This document shows, piece after piece, positions 18,301 through 27,000 of a stretch of DNA of 57,031 nt. The stretch is from Nitrospirota bacterium (GTDB lineage Bacteria > Nitrospirota > Thermodesulfovibrionia > Thermodesulfovibrionales > JdFR-88). Within the stretch, counting starts at the first letter, position 1. Every line of letters begins with the position of its first letter. The stretch covers positions 1-57,031 of the forward strand of contig JAJYIR010000015.1 in NCBI GenBank assembly GCA_021789935.1, read 5' to 3'. Position numbers and translations under genes: made by a program. A model generated the notes under the pieces. The model ran no database searches, was not told where the DNA came from, and worked only from the letters and a program-made list of their open reading frames with translations.

Positions 18301-19901
18301 AGGTGCGCCTTTACATCCTCCAGGCCGTCTTCCGAAACGGAAAGGACATCCAGAAACCGCGAAAGGACATCCAGGTGCAGAGGATTTGCGGTCTCGGCCC
18401 ACGTGTCGGTGGAATAGCCGCGAATCCCCGGCGGCGGCACCAGTATCCCCTGTATAAGCTCGCGGTAAAGTGAGACAAGCCCTTTATCTTCAGAGCCCAG
18501 GATGAGGGCGGCAATGTCCTTGTTGAGGATTATTTCATTTTTCAGGCCCCTGCCCTCGAACCTGCCTCCCGGTTCCGCGGCCTTTGCGAGAAGACCCGCG
18601 CAGAGATCGGTCCGGCCGGTCTTTATGAGCCTTTGCATTAACTCTGCCGTGCCCGTCATGAGGTCTTTGCCCGCGCCTGAGACCTCCGCCGCCGGAAAAA
18701 AGAAACTCAAAAGCTCAAGCAGCGCCTGCGTGAATGCCGGGGCGCTTTCCGCGAAAAGATGCCCCCTTGCGATATCAAAAAAACTCCTTATCGTCTCCCG
18801 TCCGTCAAGGAAGGATTCAATATCCGCTTTTGCAGCTCCAATTTTAAGCAGGCATTCCTTCATCCGGCCTTTCCCGGCAAGGACGCGGACTTCTTCTATC
18901 AGGGCAAGAAGCCTGTCGCGCCCACTCTGCCCCCATTTTTCAATTCCCTGAAAGGAAAAAGCGCCCTCCGGCACAAAAAACTTCCTGATGCCGTCCAAAG
19001 TGCCCTCTGAAAAAATTGGGACACCCTCCACACTGCGGCGCAGAGAGGCCAGGAGGGCTGAAAAATGGGGCCTTATGTCCGCCTCCGGAACTCTTTCATT
19101 TACCATGGAAAACACCTTTATGGCCTGCCCCGTCCTGCGGGAGAGGTCAGCGCGAGCCCCCCCTAGGGCATCCAGCCACAGTTGCACTGGATTGCGCAGC
19201 CTTTCCGCCGAGAGCTCCTTTGAAAGCGGAAGCCCTATCAGGTCCAGACAGTTTTCCACCGGTTTTTCCGCCATCCCGTCATGTCCGTTTTTTTCAAGCG
19301 CGAGGAAAGTGAATTTTGCCAGTATCCCGAAGACCAGGTAAAAAACCTCCCGCTCTCCCCAGAAGAGGTCCGTCGCGAACCCGTGGAGCTCGTCCGAAAA
19401 TTTTCTCCAGTCCTTTTTTGCGGAAAGGATTTTGTAGATCACATCTTCGGCCTTGCTCAAAAGTCCCGGCTTACCCTTGAGCGAGAGGGTGAGCAGCTTG
19501 AGATCCACACCTTTCACCTCATCCGAAAGCTCTACCGCCGGGGTATAAAAAACTCCGGACTTTTCCCTTTTGATCAGGAAGGTGCCGATATGCCTGCCGT
19601 TTTGAAGGACATCGATCTGCAGGTCTTTGGCCTCCATTACAGGTCCGCTGCCGGCCAGCATCTCAAAGGCCCCGTTTTCTGTTATGGGGCAACGGGCAAG
19701 CTCCACCCCTTCCTGTATCAGGGAGGCCTGGTAACTGCCCTCCGGCATGGACAGGATGGCGCCTTTAAGGATGGCGGATCCGTCCTGCCGGCAGATGCAG
19801 AAATCCTTTACCACCAGGGAGGTGATTACGCCCTTATATGCCGTGGCAAGGGTGCCCACAAGATAATCCAGACTGCAAATCATGTATGACTGTCCGGCCA
19901 T
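15369..19901 (-). CDS. PPDK-like ATP-grasp/phosphohistidine protein with large unknown N-terminal region
   Basis: 1510 residues. From about 1010 the sequence follows pyruvate phosphate dikinase: GGKAKNLAYL and VPPGVVFS, SVRSGSYISMPGILTS (about 1087-1102), the SGASVFFTRDPAT block, and a tail EVEITY...YVLQARRME. A swivelling phosphohistidine domain follows, with GGATSHASVLAQKFG (probable phospho-His1443) and IDGATGLIFSG. The protein ends about 68 residues after that His, so the PEP/pyruvate-binding TIM barrel is missing. Residues 1-1000 are mostly helical with no domain I recognise, with a possibly beta-rich start. It could phosphorylate itself from ATP, but the acceptor is unknown; glucan water dikinase and rifampin phosphotransferase are distant analogies only. 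Single gene, with a candidate promoter at 19945-19973. Confidence 0.8.
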   Translation of the reverse strand: MAGQSYMICSLDYLVGTLATAYKGVITSLVVKDFCICRQDGSAILKGAILSMPEGSYQASLIQEGVELARCPITENGAFEMLAGSGPVMEAKDLQIDVLQNGRHIGTFLIKREKSGVFYTPAVELSDEVKGVDLKLLTLSLKGKPGLLSKAEDVIYKILSAKKDWRKFSDELHGFATDLFWGEREVFYLVFGILAKFTFLALEKNGHDGMAEKPVENCLDLIGLPLSKELSAERLRNPVQLWLDALGGARADLSRRTGQAIKVFSMVNERVPEADIRPHFSALLASLRRSVEGVPIFSEGTLDGIRKFFVPEGAFSFQGIEKWGQSGRDRLLALIEEVRVLAGKGRMKECLLKIGAAKADIESFLDGRETIRSFFDIARGHLFAESAPAFTQALLELLSFFFPAAEVSGAGKDLMTGTAELMQRLIKTGRTDLCAGLLAKAAEPGGRFEGRGLKNEIILNKDIAALILGSEDKGLVSLYRELIQGILVPPPGIRGYSTDTWAETANPLHLDVLSRFLDVLSVSEDGLEDVKAHLICNLHVSGIFIPDDRLFQRRVSGYLNSQAMRGDFLPNYLLLRMLPVYFSEIGAASRIRDYTTQVDSWGNDPVLYFLRKQVHVNASNYNIRLTEGIIKAWVENEPGLLEALVPSDVFRNLNKGLMEGCHRVIKPFFEALGVLFDEGNGKSGKILFTKLMEIPGELLNKEIEKIKAPREIRSKVFLLCRIYQEIVKKYSLPYSGPSSGLSPEVQDLYSAVGECLEKMGTLKKTFLSPVITEPVENLYFKRHIAFGIPSVLGTYREEKFDALADFLRVGERARILMEGIVTDISREEKSRERGGPAAGPSGEAVKAWEYPGRWTNALGQINNILGLHGIEDFQVEELSGIFRTNRLFISQALDMLRIWQKELKWAVESFGKKFLVPLGRVLKAFPSDELPDYLSNLDPKDLDFVDKASDIIIRDMMAGLPGFTETDRLIDAVAGRLSAHLESVGDAAFNLHIPWETADFFEIGGLGDEGAMRLSPLIGGKAKNLAYLENRGFAVPPGVVFSSRHTEDYMSYTDSEDFMKALKKAVSKIEEKTGKVFGGPGKPLFLSVRSGSYISMPGILTSILYCGMNPVTLKGFIQETGNPWLAWDSYRRFIEHYGRDVLGLAPGIFEDIKKVFLENSGSSSLERLGEEQVSGIAGAYLEALSGMGLSIPDDVYEQLKNSVKAVYASWHGERSAQFARFTGMSRRWGTSVTLMQMVYGNQPGSGASVFFTRDPATMEREVYGETRETATGDDLVYGARTNRPISRKQKEMFWSGDGGENFLSLEESDPELFRMFEDLSRRIEDALGGLPQEVEITYCKTDGERKIYVLQARRMEFFDSGFIPRFEEICRMEPRVIGRGIGVHGGALSGVASFSFSPEAIRELGRETGLPVIILRHSASTNDVSLMTDIGGIITSAGGATSHASVLAQKFGLTAIVGCKDLSFEASREGRPYARIGASTISEGAPISIDGATGLIFSGTCLHTSKGRYR

Positions 19902-19944
19902 TTTAATTTTTTACCCCGTTTAGGAAGAAGTTGCAACTTTTTTT

Positions 19945-19973
19945 ATTATAAGATGTTCAGGGGCAATTGTGAC
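19945..19973 (-). promoter_or_regulatory. Candidate promoter for the PPDK-like gene
   Basis: On the minus strand a consensus -10 TATAAT (19945-19950) lies 17 bases from GTCACA (19968-19973, four of six matches to TTGACA). The predicted leader is about 40 bases. The -10 is convincing; the -35 is only fair. Confidence 0.5.
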
Positions 19974-20080
19974 TCCCGTCATATTTCAAATCCAATCCAT
20001 TTTCTGGTTCAGTCTTTTTAGAGAAGCGGCCCTTTTTAAAATCCGGCTTATAGATTTAATGGACAACCCTGTTTTTTATC

Positions 20081-20109
20081 TTGACTAAAGAGGAAGCGGA
20101 GTTTAAAAA
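20081..20109 (+). promoter_or_regulatory. Candidate promoter for the diguanylate cyclase gene
   Basis: TTGACT (20081-20086), 17-base spacer, TAAAAA (20104-20109). It would give a leader of about 90 bases. A second TTGACA at 20131-20136 has no good -10 partner. The 305-base divergent gap 19902-20206 holds nothing else I can name. Confidence 0.4.
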
Positions 20110-20206
20110 TACCGGCAGGAATTGCTTTCTTTGACAACAAACCGCAGGGAATTTTTCTTGGCATCCGAACGGCAACATCGCTTAAACTTTTCCGGAGGAA
20201 CTTATC

Positions 20207-21094
20207 ATGGAAAAAAAGAACGGCCTGGCAATGATTCTTAGCGGCCTTAGAAGAGACCTCCGCTCTTTTATAACCCTCTCATTAAAGGAGAACGAGACAT
20301 CCTGGCAACAGTGGATATCCCGCGTAAAAAGGGATGTCCACGTAAGGTGCTGGGAAATGAAAGGCTGCACCAGGACGGACTGCCCGTCTTACAAGAACAC
20401 CTGCGGACGGTGCTGGCTGATAGCCGGCACCATGTGCGGCGGAAAGCCGCTCGGGGGGTTCGCCTCCAAGTACAAAAGCTGCACGGAATGCGAGGTGTAC
20501 CAGGCGGCTGTCCTCTCCGACCCCATAAATGAGGTGTACGAACACCTGATAACTCTCGTATTCAGCCTGAGGGACAAGCAGCTGGAACTTAAATCTCTGG
20601 CCCTGCACGATGAGCTGACAGGTCTTTTTAACAGGGCCTATTTTGAACTGGTAATCAAACAGGAGGTAAAGAAGGCCAATAGATACGGCGGCGGGTTCAC
20701 GGTCTTTATGATCGACATAGACAATTTTAAATATATCAATGACACTTACGGCCACCTGCATGGGGACGGAATATTGAGGGAATTTGCCCTGATATTAAAA
20801 AATTCGATAAGGGAATCCGACATACTGATCAGATACGGCGGCGATGAATTCATGATAATCAGCCATGGGACCTCCACCCTGGATAACAGCGCCATTGCCA
20901 GCCGCATCAGCCACAGCATATCCCAGTGGAACGGAGAGTACGGGAGCGAGAACTACAGCCTGTCTTTCAGCCACGGCTGCGCGGTCTTCGATAAGAGCAA
21001 GGACTTAAAGGAAGTGCTTGAGGAGGCCGACGCCAGGATGTACAAGAACAAGGAACAAAACAGGCAAAACAGGAAACAAAACTCTTCCTGTTGA
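20207..21094 (+). CDS. Diguanylate cyclase with N-terminal two-CW cysteine domain
   Basis: 295 residues; ATG 20207 follows CGGAGGAA. Residues about 44-100 hold eight cysteines (48, 54, 59, 66, 69, 77, 92, 95) with two Cys-Trp pairs, the two-CW type of domain known from Geobacter-like proteins, probably binding metal or sensing redox state. The cyclase domain (about 135-290) has the active-site motif GGDEF intact at 211-215 and an inhibitory I-site RESD at 202-205, five residues before it. So it should make cyclic di-GMP from GTP and be product-inhibited. No membrane helix or signal peptide is visible, so it is cytoplasmic. It is monocistronic, convergent with nuoN. Confidence 0.92.
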   Translation: MEKKNGLAMILSGLRRDLRSFITLSLKENETSWQQWISRVKRDVHVRCWEMKGCTRTDCPSYKNTCGRCWLIAGTMCGGKPLGGFASKYKSCTECEVYQAAVLSDPINEVYEHLITLVFSLRDKQLELKSLALHDELTGLFNRAYFELVIKQEVKKANRYGGGFTVFMIDIDNFKYINDTYGHLHGDGILREFALILKNSIRESDILIRYGGDEFMIISHGTSTLDNSAIASRISHSISQWNGEYGSENYSLSFSHGCAVFDKSKDLKEVLEEADARMYKNKEQNRQNRKQNSSC

Positions 21095-21097
21095 TGC

Positions 21098-21114
21098 AGG
21101 GGCTGCGGCCCTTT
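21098..21114 (+). terminator. Weak hairpin between convergent diguanylate cyclase and nuoN
   Basis: AGGGGC-TGCG-GCCCTT gives a stem of six pairs (one G-U) followed by only a short T run. It lies in the 30-base gap between two converging stop codons, the place a terminator is expected, but the T tract is poor. Confidence 0.35.
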
Positions 21115-21124
21115 GATCACCCCC

Positions 21125-22609
21125 CTACATCAGGCTATGTATCATCTTCTGTATTATGTAAAGAAGGGCCGGCGGGTAGACGCCAAACCATACAAGGGCC
21201 AGGGTAAGCCCCGCCAGTGCAAGCCCGCCCCCAAAGGGCACCGCTGCCTCCGGAGCGCCCGCTGCCAGGGCCGTTTCTCCGCCGCCCCCGCCTGCGACAG
21301 CTTCCGCTTCCCTGCCTGAATACATTATTACGATGACCCGCACATAATAATAAAGCCCTATCGCGCTGTTTACGGCAAGCGCTATCAGCAGCGTCCAGAG
21401 GGAAGAGCCGGCGCCCGCGGCCATGACATAGAATTTTCCGATAAAGCCGGCTGTAAGCGGTATGCCGGCCAGGGAAAACAGCATCGCGGAAAAGACAGCG
21501 GCAATAACGGGACGGCCCGCCGCAAGCCCCCTGTAGTCCTCGATGTCTTCCATCTCCCCGCCACCCTTTCCGGCAAGCACGGTGACCACCCCGAATGCGC
21601 CTATCATTGTGATGAAATAGGAGACCAGGTAGTAGGCGGACGCCGTCACCCTGAGCGCGCCGGCCGCAAGAAAGGCCACGAGCAGGTAGCCAAGATGGGC
21701 TATGGATGAGTATGCGAGAATGCGCTTTACGTTATTTTGCAGGAGGGCAAGCAGGTTGCCTATAAACATGGAGCCTATGGATATGACGGCAACGGCCAGC
21801 ACAAGAGACCGGCTCTGGTGTATGTCCACCATGGCGAAATAGCGCAGGAAAAGCGCGAACACCGCCCCTTTGGAAACGGTGGCCACGAAGGCTGAAACCG
21901 GGGCCGGAGCGCCCTCGTAAACATCCGGCGTCCACATATGGAAGGGGGCAACCGCAAGCTTGAACCCCACTCCCGCGGCAATCAGCGCAAGCGCGCCAAG
22001 AAAAACCGGGTCCCCCATGTACGCCCCAAGGGCCATACCCGCGATGCCGGAAAACTCCATTGTCCCCAGCTGGGCATAGACCAGCGCCATCCCGAACAGA
22101 AGAAACGCCGATGATACCGCGGCCAGCACAAGGTATTTCACCCCGGCCTCGACCGCTTTTTCACTGCCCGTATAGGAAACAAGGGCGTAGAGCGATACGC
22201 TCAGGGTCTCAAGGCCCAGAAAAAAAGAGGCGAAATGCGCGCTTGCCGCAAGGACGGCTGCCCCGGTGGCCGCAAGCAGCAGGAGGATGTAAAACTCCTC
22301 GCGTTCCGCGAGCAGTTTTTTCTCCAGGTAACCGTGTGCCAGCATTGCCACCGCAAATGTGCCGGCAAATATCAGCCCCATGAAAAAAAGCGCATAGCCG
22401 TCGATCACCAGAAGACCTGTCACTTTTCTTGGGGCGTAAGGAGCAGCAACAATGATGGAGGCGAAGGAAACCGCCAGCCCCGCAAGGGTGACGAAGGCGG
22501 CAAGCCCGTGGTTCCTGTAAAAGGCTATCACCAGCATGACAGCCACCGAAGAGGCAGCGGCAAGAATAAGCGGCAGGGCCGCAAACAGATCAGCGGGGCC
22601 CATTTGCAT
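21125..22609 (-). CDS. nuoN: NADH-quinone oxidoreductase subunit N
   Basis: Proton-pumping antiporter-like membrane subunit of complex I, last gene of the nuo operon. 494 residues with about 14 hydrophobic helices. Family segments seen: the FHMWTPDVYEGAPAPVSAF helix region with the conserved acidic and Pro residues, and RILAYSSIAHLGYLL. The start overlaps the end of nuoM by 20 bases. A Gly/Ala-rich, Glu-containing cytoplasmic loop near residues 445-465 (EAVAGGGGGE) looks unstructured. Confidence 0.96.
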   Translation of the reverse strand: MQMGPADLFAALPLILAAASSVAVMLVIAFYRNHGLAAFVTLAGLAVSFASIIVAAPYAPRKVTGLLVIDGYALFFMGLIFAGTFAVAMLAHGYLEKKLLAEREEFYILLLLAATGAAVLAASAHFASFFLGLETLSVSLYALVSYTGSEKAVEAGVKYLVLAAVSSAFLLFGMALVYAQLGTMEFSGIAGMALGAYMGDPVFLGALALIAAGVGFKLAVAPFHMWTPDVYEGAPAPVSAFVATVSKGAVFALFLRYFAMVDIHQSRSLVLAVAVISIGSMFIGNLLALLQNNVKRILAYSSIAHLGYLLVAFLAAGALRVTASAYYLVSYFITMIGAFGVVTVLAGKGGGEMEDIEDYRGLAAGRPVIAAVFSAMLFSLAGIPLTAGFIGKFYVMAAGAGSSLWTLLIALAVNSAIGLYYYVRVIVIMYSGREAEAVAGGGGGETALAAGAPEAAVPFGGGLALAGLTLALVWFGVYPPALLYIIQKMIHSLM

Positions 22610-24164
22610 TCCCCGTTCCGATTTCTGCCTGTATCTGCCTTAAAACCGCGGCCCTGACCTTCTGGAGGTTTTCAAGCGCGGGCCTTGCCGCGTTTATGAC
22701 AGGCTGCGGATAAAGGCCAAGCCATACGATAAGCACTATCATTGCCGCCGCGATCCCCTTTTCCCTCAAGTTCAGGTCCGGCAGCGTCCATTTTTCCCGC
22801 GGCTCCCCATGGAAGACCTGCTGGACCATCCAAAGCGCGTAGACGGTGGAGACTACAAGCCCCAGTGAGGCGATTGCGGCCAGCACAGGACTGGCCCTGA
22901 ACGCCCCCATAAGGACAAGAAATTCACCTATGAAATTCCCCAGCCCCGGAAGACCAAGCGAAGCAAGCGCGAAGAGCATTCCCACCCCGCCCATGACCGG
23001 CACATTTTCCCAAAAACGTCCCATCCTGCGCATATCGCGGGTATGTATCCGCTCCTGTATGGCCCCCGCAAGGACAAAGAGCATGCCCGTGCTTATGCCG
23101 TGGCAGAGCATCTGCATAACCGTTCCCTGAAGCGCAATGCCGTTCCAGGCATAAATGCCCAAAAGAACAAAACCCATGTGGCTTATGCTCGTATCGGCAA
23201 CAAGCCTTTTCAAGTCCGTCTGCCCGAAGGCGAGAAAGGCGCCGTAAAGGATGCTTACGACGCCAAGCGCCATGGCGAAGGGCGCAAAGCTCATCGATGC
23301 TCCGGGGAAAAGAGGGACCGCAAAACGCAGGAGCCCGTAAGCCCCGGTCTTAAGGAGAAGACCAGCAAGGATAACGCTTCCGGCCGTTGGCGCCTCAGTA
23401 TGCGCGTCCGGCAGCCAGCTATGGACAGGCACGGCAGGGAGTTTCACGGCAAACGCAACAAAAAAACCAAGCATCAGCCAGAAGGCCGCGGCCGGGGTCA
23501 GCGTGGTGCCGAGGAGGTTCAGGTAATCGAAAGTATAAATCCCCGTCTGCCCTCCGTGTATAAAGAAAAGTCCAAGGATGGACAGCAGCATGAAAAGACC
23601 GCTCAACTGGGTGAAGATGAAAAATTTTACCGAGGCATATAACCTTTTTTCGTGCCCCCAGATGGCTATCAGGAAATACATGGGCACAAGCATCATTTCC
23701 CAGAAGAAATAGAAAAGGAAAAGGTCCAGTGCCAGGAAGACCCCCATTATGCCGGACAGCGTCCAAAGCAGATTGAAGTAAAAAAAGCCGGGCCGGTCTT
23801 TTATCTCGCTCCAGGAGGCGGCGGCCGCAACGATGCCAAGCACCACGGTGAGGGAAACCAGCAGAAGGCTCAGGCCGTCCATCGCAAGGTGAATCGATAT
23901 GCCAGCCTGCGGTATCCACGGGGCCGAAAACTCCTGAAACCATTTGCCGTAAGGCAGTGATATCCCGGGAAGGGAAAACTCTCCGGTCCCAAGCCCGCTA
24001 TAGTAGGTTATCCAGAGGCGCACGACCAGCATGAGATCAATGGCAAGAGCGGTCAGCGATATCCACCTTGAAGCAAGCCTTCCCAAAAAACCCCGCCCCT
24101 TCGAAAGCGTCCAGGCAAGAACGCCGCCGGCGAAAGGCGTTATTATGAGCCATACGAGTATCAC
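22590..24164 (-). CDS. nuoM: NADH-quinone oxidoreductase subunit M
   Basis: Second antiporter-like proton-channel subunit of complex I. 524 residues. Seen: FFWEMMLVPMYFLIAIWG (conserved Glu in helix 5), HSWLPDAHTEAPTAGSVILAG, and LVADTSISHMGFV. The ATG overlaps the nuoL stop codon (ATGA at 24161-24164), and the gene overlaps nuoN at its other end, so the three are translationally coupled. Confidence 0.97.
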   Translation of the reverse strand: MILVWLIITPFAGGVLAWTLSKGRGFLGRLASRWISLTALAIDLMLVVRLWITYYSGLGTGEFSLPGISLPYGKWFQEFSAPWIPQAGISIHLAMDGLSLLLVSLTVVLGIVAAAASWSEIKDRPGFFYFNLLWTLSGIMGVFLALDLFLFYFFWEMMLVPMYFLIAIWGHEKRLYASVKFFIFTQLSGLFMLLSILGLFFIHGGQTGIYTFDYLNLLGTTLTPAAAFWLMLGFFVAFAVKLPAVPVHSWLPDAHTEAPTAGSVILAGLLLKTGAYGLLRFAVPLFPGASMSFAPFAMALGVVSILYGAFLAFGQTDLKRLVADTSISHMGFVLLGIYAWNGIALQGTVMQMLCHGISTGMLFVLAGAIQERIHTRDMRRMGRFWENVPVMGGVGMLFALASLGLPGLGNFIGEFLVLMGAFRASPVLAAIASLGLVVSTVYALWMVQQVFHGEPREKWTLPDLNLREKGIAAAMIVLIVWLGLYPQPVINAARPALENLQKVRAAVLRQIQAEIGTGNANGPR

Positions 24165-26074
24165 CTTGAAAGCACCGCTATGCTTATGGTGATCGCGGCC
24201 CCCAGTGCGATGGCAGCGGCATACAGCCTTACCTTTCCCGTCTGGGAAAGACTCAAACCGTAATGGAAAAACCTGTTCACCCCGGCCATGAACGAATAAA
24301 CCAGGTCAATAACATCATTTCTGTTTGCGCTTGCCGCCCGTTTGTATGGGGACACAAACAGTTTCCCATACAGCCAGTCGAACCCCCAGCCGGAAAATAA
24401 AAACCTCCGGATAGCCTTCCCTGCCCGGCTTTCAGACATTTCCCTCGAATACTCCGGGGCGGCAAGCCAGAAAAAGTAGGCCAGGTAAATGCCGGCAAGT
24501 GCAATGATGGAGGCAACCGTCTCAAGCAGCAGCTCCGTTTCTCTCTGCCCTCCGATTTGAACGGAAGGGGGCAGGACGGAGGATAGAAAACCGGGCAGGG
24601 ACAAAGACAAGGACCCTATTCGCAAAAAATGCGGCAAGCCGATAAAACCGCCCACGATCGCTAAAAAGGCAAGCACGGCAAGCGGGACGGATTCGCGAAG
24701 ATCCGGCTTTTTCGTCATGGCAATTTTGGCTTCGCCAAAAAAAGTCAGAAACACCATCCTGAATGTATATATTGAAGTCAAAAAGGCCCCGATCAATCCG
24801 GCCGCCCAGAGCCAGAACCCGGCCTGCCTTGACTGCCACACATCAAACAGGATCATGCCCTTGCTGTAAAAGCCCGCTGTCACAAGTGGGAGGGCCGACA
24901 ACGAACAGGCCCCGGCCAGGAACGTCCAGAAGACAAAAGGCGACTGCTTCCTGACCCCCCCCATCCTGAACATGTCGTGCTCCCCGCCATGCCCGGATAT
25001 GACCACTCCGGCCCCGAGGAACAAAAGCGCCTTGAAAAAGGCATGCGTCACAAGATGGAAGATGGCCGCAGACCAAGCCCCTACTCCAAGGGCCAGGAAC
25101 ATGTACCCTATCTGGCTGATAGTGGAATATGCCAGCACCCTCTTTATATCTCGCTGAACAATGGCGCTGGTTGAGGAGATGAGCAGCGTTGCCGCCCCGA
25201 TTATGGCCACCGCAAGCTCCACCGCCGGGGCCATGCTGAAAAGCACATGGGTCCTGGCTATGAGGTATACGCCGGCCGTTACCATCGTGGCGGCGTGTAT
25301 CAGGGCGCTGACAGGCGTGGGGCCCGCCATGGCGTCCGGAAGCCAAGTCTGAAGCGGCAGCTGCGCGGACTTGCCAACGGCCCCTCCCAGCAGAAGCGCG
25401 GCCGCCAGAGTTGGAAGCGCACCGCCTGTCTGCCATCTGAGAGCCGCCGTGCTCATAACCGTCTGTATATCAAGGGAGCCAATATTCATAAACAGCAGGA
25501 AAAGACCGATCGCAAGGGCCGTGTCGCCCACCCGCGTCACCACAAACGCCTTTATCGCGGCCGAACCGTTTGCCGGTTCCCTGTACCAGAAGCCTATCAG
25601 CAGATAACTGCAGAGGCCGACGCCTTCCCATCCCAGGTACAGAAGAAGCAGATTGCCCGAAAGCACAAGGACCAGCATCGAGCCCACAAAGAGATTCATG
25701 TAGGCAAAAAACCGGCTGTACCCCTCGCTCTCCTCCATGAACTGCGCCGAATAAAGATGTATGAAAAAACCCACCACGGTCACTACAAGCGTCATTACCA
25801 GTGAAAGCGCGTCTAGATACAAAAGTATGCCGGGTTTGAAAGCGCCGATTTTTATCCACGTCCAGAGGGTCTGCGTGTAAACCCGCAAAGACGGATTTTT
25901 TTGCGCGACTAATATAAAATCCGCTGCCACCAGTATTGAGACAAGGGCCGAAAGCCCCACCGAGCCGACGCCGATTACCGCCGCCGCGGGCCTGCGCATG
26001 CGTCCGCCAAAAAGCGACAGCATCAGAAAACCGGCGAAAGGCAGCGCGGGTATGAGCCACAAAAGCTTAAGCAT
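24161..26074 (-). CDS. nuoL: NADH-quinone oxidoreductase subunit L
   Basis: Largest antiporter-like subunit of complex I, with the long lateral helix at its C-terminus. 637 residues. Seen: FLGWEGVGLCSYLLIG-type segment (WEGVGLCSYLLIGFW), LPLQTWLPDAMAGPTPVSAL, and RVLAYSTISQIGYM. The stretch from about 500 onward carries the extra helices typical of NuoL. It starts nine bases after nuoK. Confidence 0.97.
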   Translation of the reverse strand: MLKLLWLIPALPFAGFLMLSLFGGRMRRPAAAVIGVGSVGLSALVSILVAADFILVAQKNPSLRVYTQTLWTWIKIGAFKPGILLYLDALSLVMTLVVTVVGFFIHLYSAQFMEESEGYSRFFAYMNLFVGSMLVLVLSGNLLLLYLGWEGVGLCSYLLIGFWYREPANGSAAIKAFVVTRVGDTALAIGLFLLFMNIGSLDIQTVMSTAALRWQTGGALPTLAAALLLGGAVGKSAQLPLQTWLPDAMAGPTPVSALIHAATMVTAGVYLIARTHVLFSMAPAVELAVAIIGAATLLISSTSAIVQRDIKRVLAYSTISQIGYMFLALGVGAWSAAIFHLVTHAFFKALLFLGAGVVISGHGGEHDMFRMGGVRKQSPFVFWTFLAGACSLSALPLVTAGFYSKGMILFDVWQSRQAGFWLWAAGLIGAFLTSIYTFRMVFLTFFGEAKIAMTKKPDLRESVPLAVLAFLAIVGGFIGLPHFLRIGSLSLSLPGFLSSVLPPSVQIGGQRETELLLETVASIIALAGIYLAYFFWLAAPEYSREMSESRAGKAIRRFLFSGWGFDWLYGKLFVSPYKRAASANRNDVIDLVYSFMAGVNRFFHYGLSLSQTGKVRLYAAAIALGAAITISIAVLSR

Positions 26075-26083
26075 TTTTCAAAC

Positions 26084-26425
26084 CTATCCCCTCATCCTGT
26101 TTGCGGCGTCAGTATCCAGTGTCCCGAACCTCCGGTGAAAAAGCAGCACAAGCGCAAGCCCAACGGACACCTCCGCCGCGGCCATGGCAAGAATGAATAT
26201 GAACATCACCTGCCCGTCTGGCTGGCCCCATCTGCTTCCCGCAACTATAAAGGCAAGCCCGGCGGCGTTTAGCATTATCTCCACAGACATAAGTATGAAT
26301 ATCAGGTTCCTGCGCACCAGGACGCCTGTAAGCCCGATTATGAAAAGCAACCATGCCAGGATCAGCCCATGGGCTATCGGGACCTGGCCAACCATTTCTT
26401 TTACCTGTCCCGCTAGCGGGGCCAT
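26084..26425 (-). CDS. nuoK: NADH-quinone oxidoreductase subunit K
   Basis: Small three-helix membrane subunit of complex I. 113 residues from ATG 26425, chosen because GAGGAGG lies nine bases upstream inside nuoJ; an internal ATG at residue 12 would give the more usual 100-residue length. The helices carry the conserved membrane glutamates ([25 protein letters not shown]). Overlaps the 3' end of nuoJ by 13 bases. Confidence 0.95.
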   Translation of the reverse strand: MAPLAGQVKEMVGQVPIAHGLILAWLLFIIGLTGVLVRRNLIFILMSVEIMLNAAGLAFIVAGSRWGQPDGQVMFIFILAMAAAEVSVGLALVLLFHRRFGTLDTDAANRMRG

Positions 26426-26952
26426 GCCGTCTTGTCCTCCTCTTTGCGTTCTTCCCTCTTTGCGGGCTTGCCAAGATGATACGCCCCGATGAGCCCCGCG
26501 AGAAGAAGCAGCGAAGCCAGTTCCACCCCAACCAGATAGGGCCCGAACAGCGCGATACCCGTCTGCTTCGGCCCGACAGGGCTTAGATTGCCAAAGGAAC
26601 TACGAGGGGGGGCCGAAACCAGCATATAAACCAGGTCCGCCAGGAGCGCTGCCCCGAGTGCCGAAGGGCCAATCCACATCCGCCCGGTTTGCCAATGCCT
26701 CTCCTCTTCCGCAGATTGCGCTCCAAGATTCAGCATCATGATCACGAAAACAAAAAGGACCATGATGGCCCCTGCGTATATGATGATCTCAAGCGCCGCC
26801 ACAAAGGGCGCCCCTATCGAAAAAAAGATGACGGATACGGACAGGAGCGAAAGTATGAGATATAAAAGGGCGTGCACCACGTTTTTCTGCACGATAACCA
26901 GCATGGTAGAGACAACCGCCACTGCCGCCGATATGTAAAATACGTTCACCAT
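26413..26952 (-). CDS. nuoJ: NADH-quinone oxidoreductase subunit J
   Basis: Membrane subunit of complex I with five predicted helices. 179 residues. The conserved helix 3 with the pi-bulge region is recognisable as [20 protein letters not shown]. The C-terminal tail is unusually charged ([13 protein letters not shown]) and its coding sequence supplies the ribosome site for nuoK. Confidence 0.95.
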   Translation of the reverse strand: MVNVFYISAAVAVVSTMLVIVQKNVVHALLYLILSLLSVSVIFFSIGAPFVAALEIIIYAGAIMVLFVFVIMMLNLGAQSAEEERHWQTGRMWIGPSALGAALLADLVYMLVSAPPRSSFGNLSPVGPKQTGIALFGPYLVGVELASLLLLAGLIGAYHLGKPAKREERKEEDKTAWPR

Positions 26953-27000
26953 TTCAAACCTTTTTCCCGCCTGCCTGCAACTTGCCTCTTCCTGACCGCA

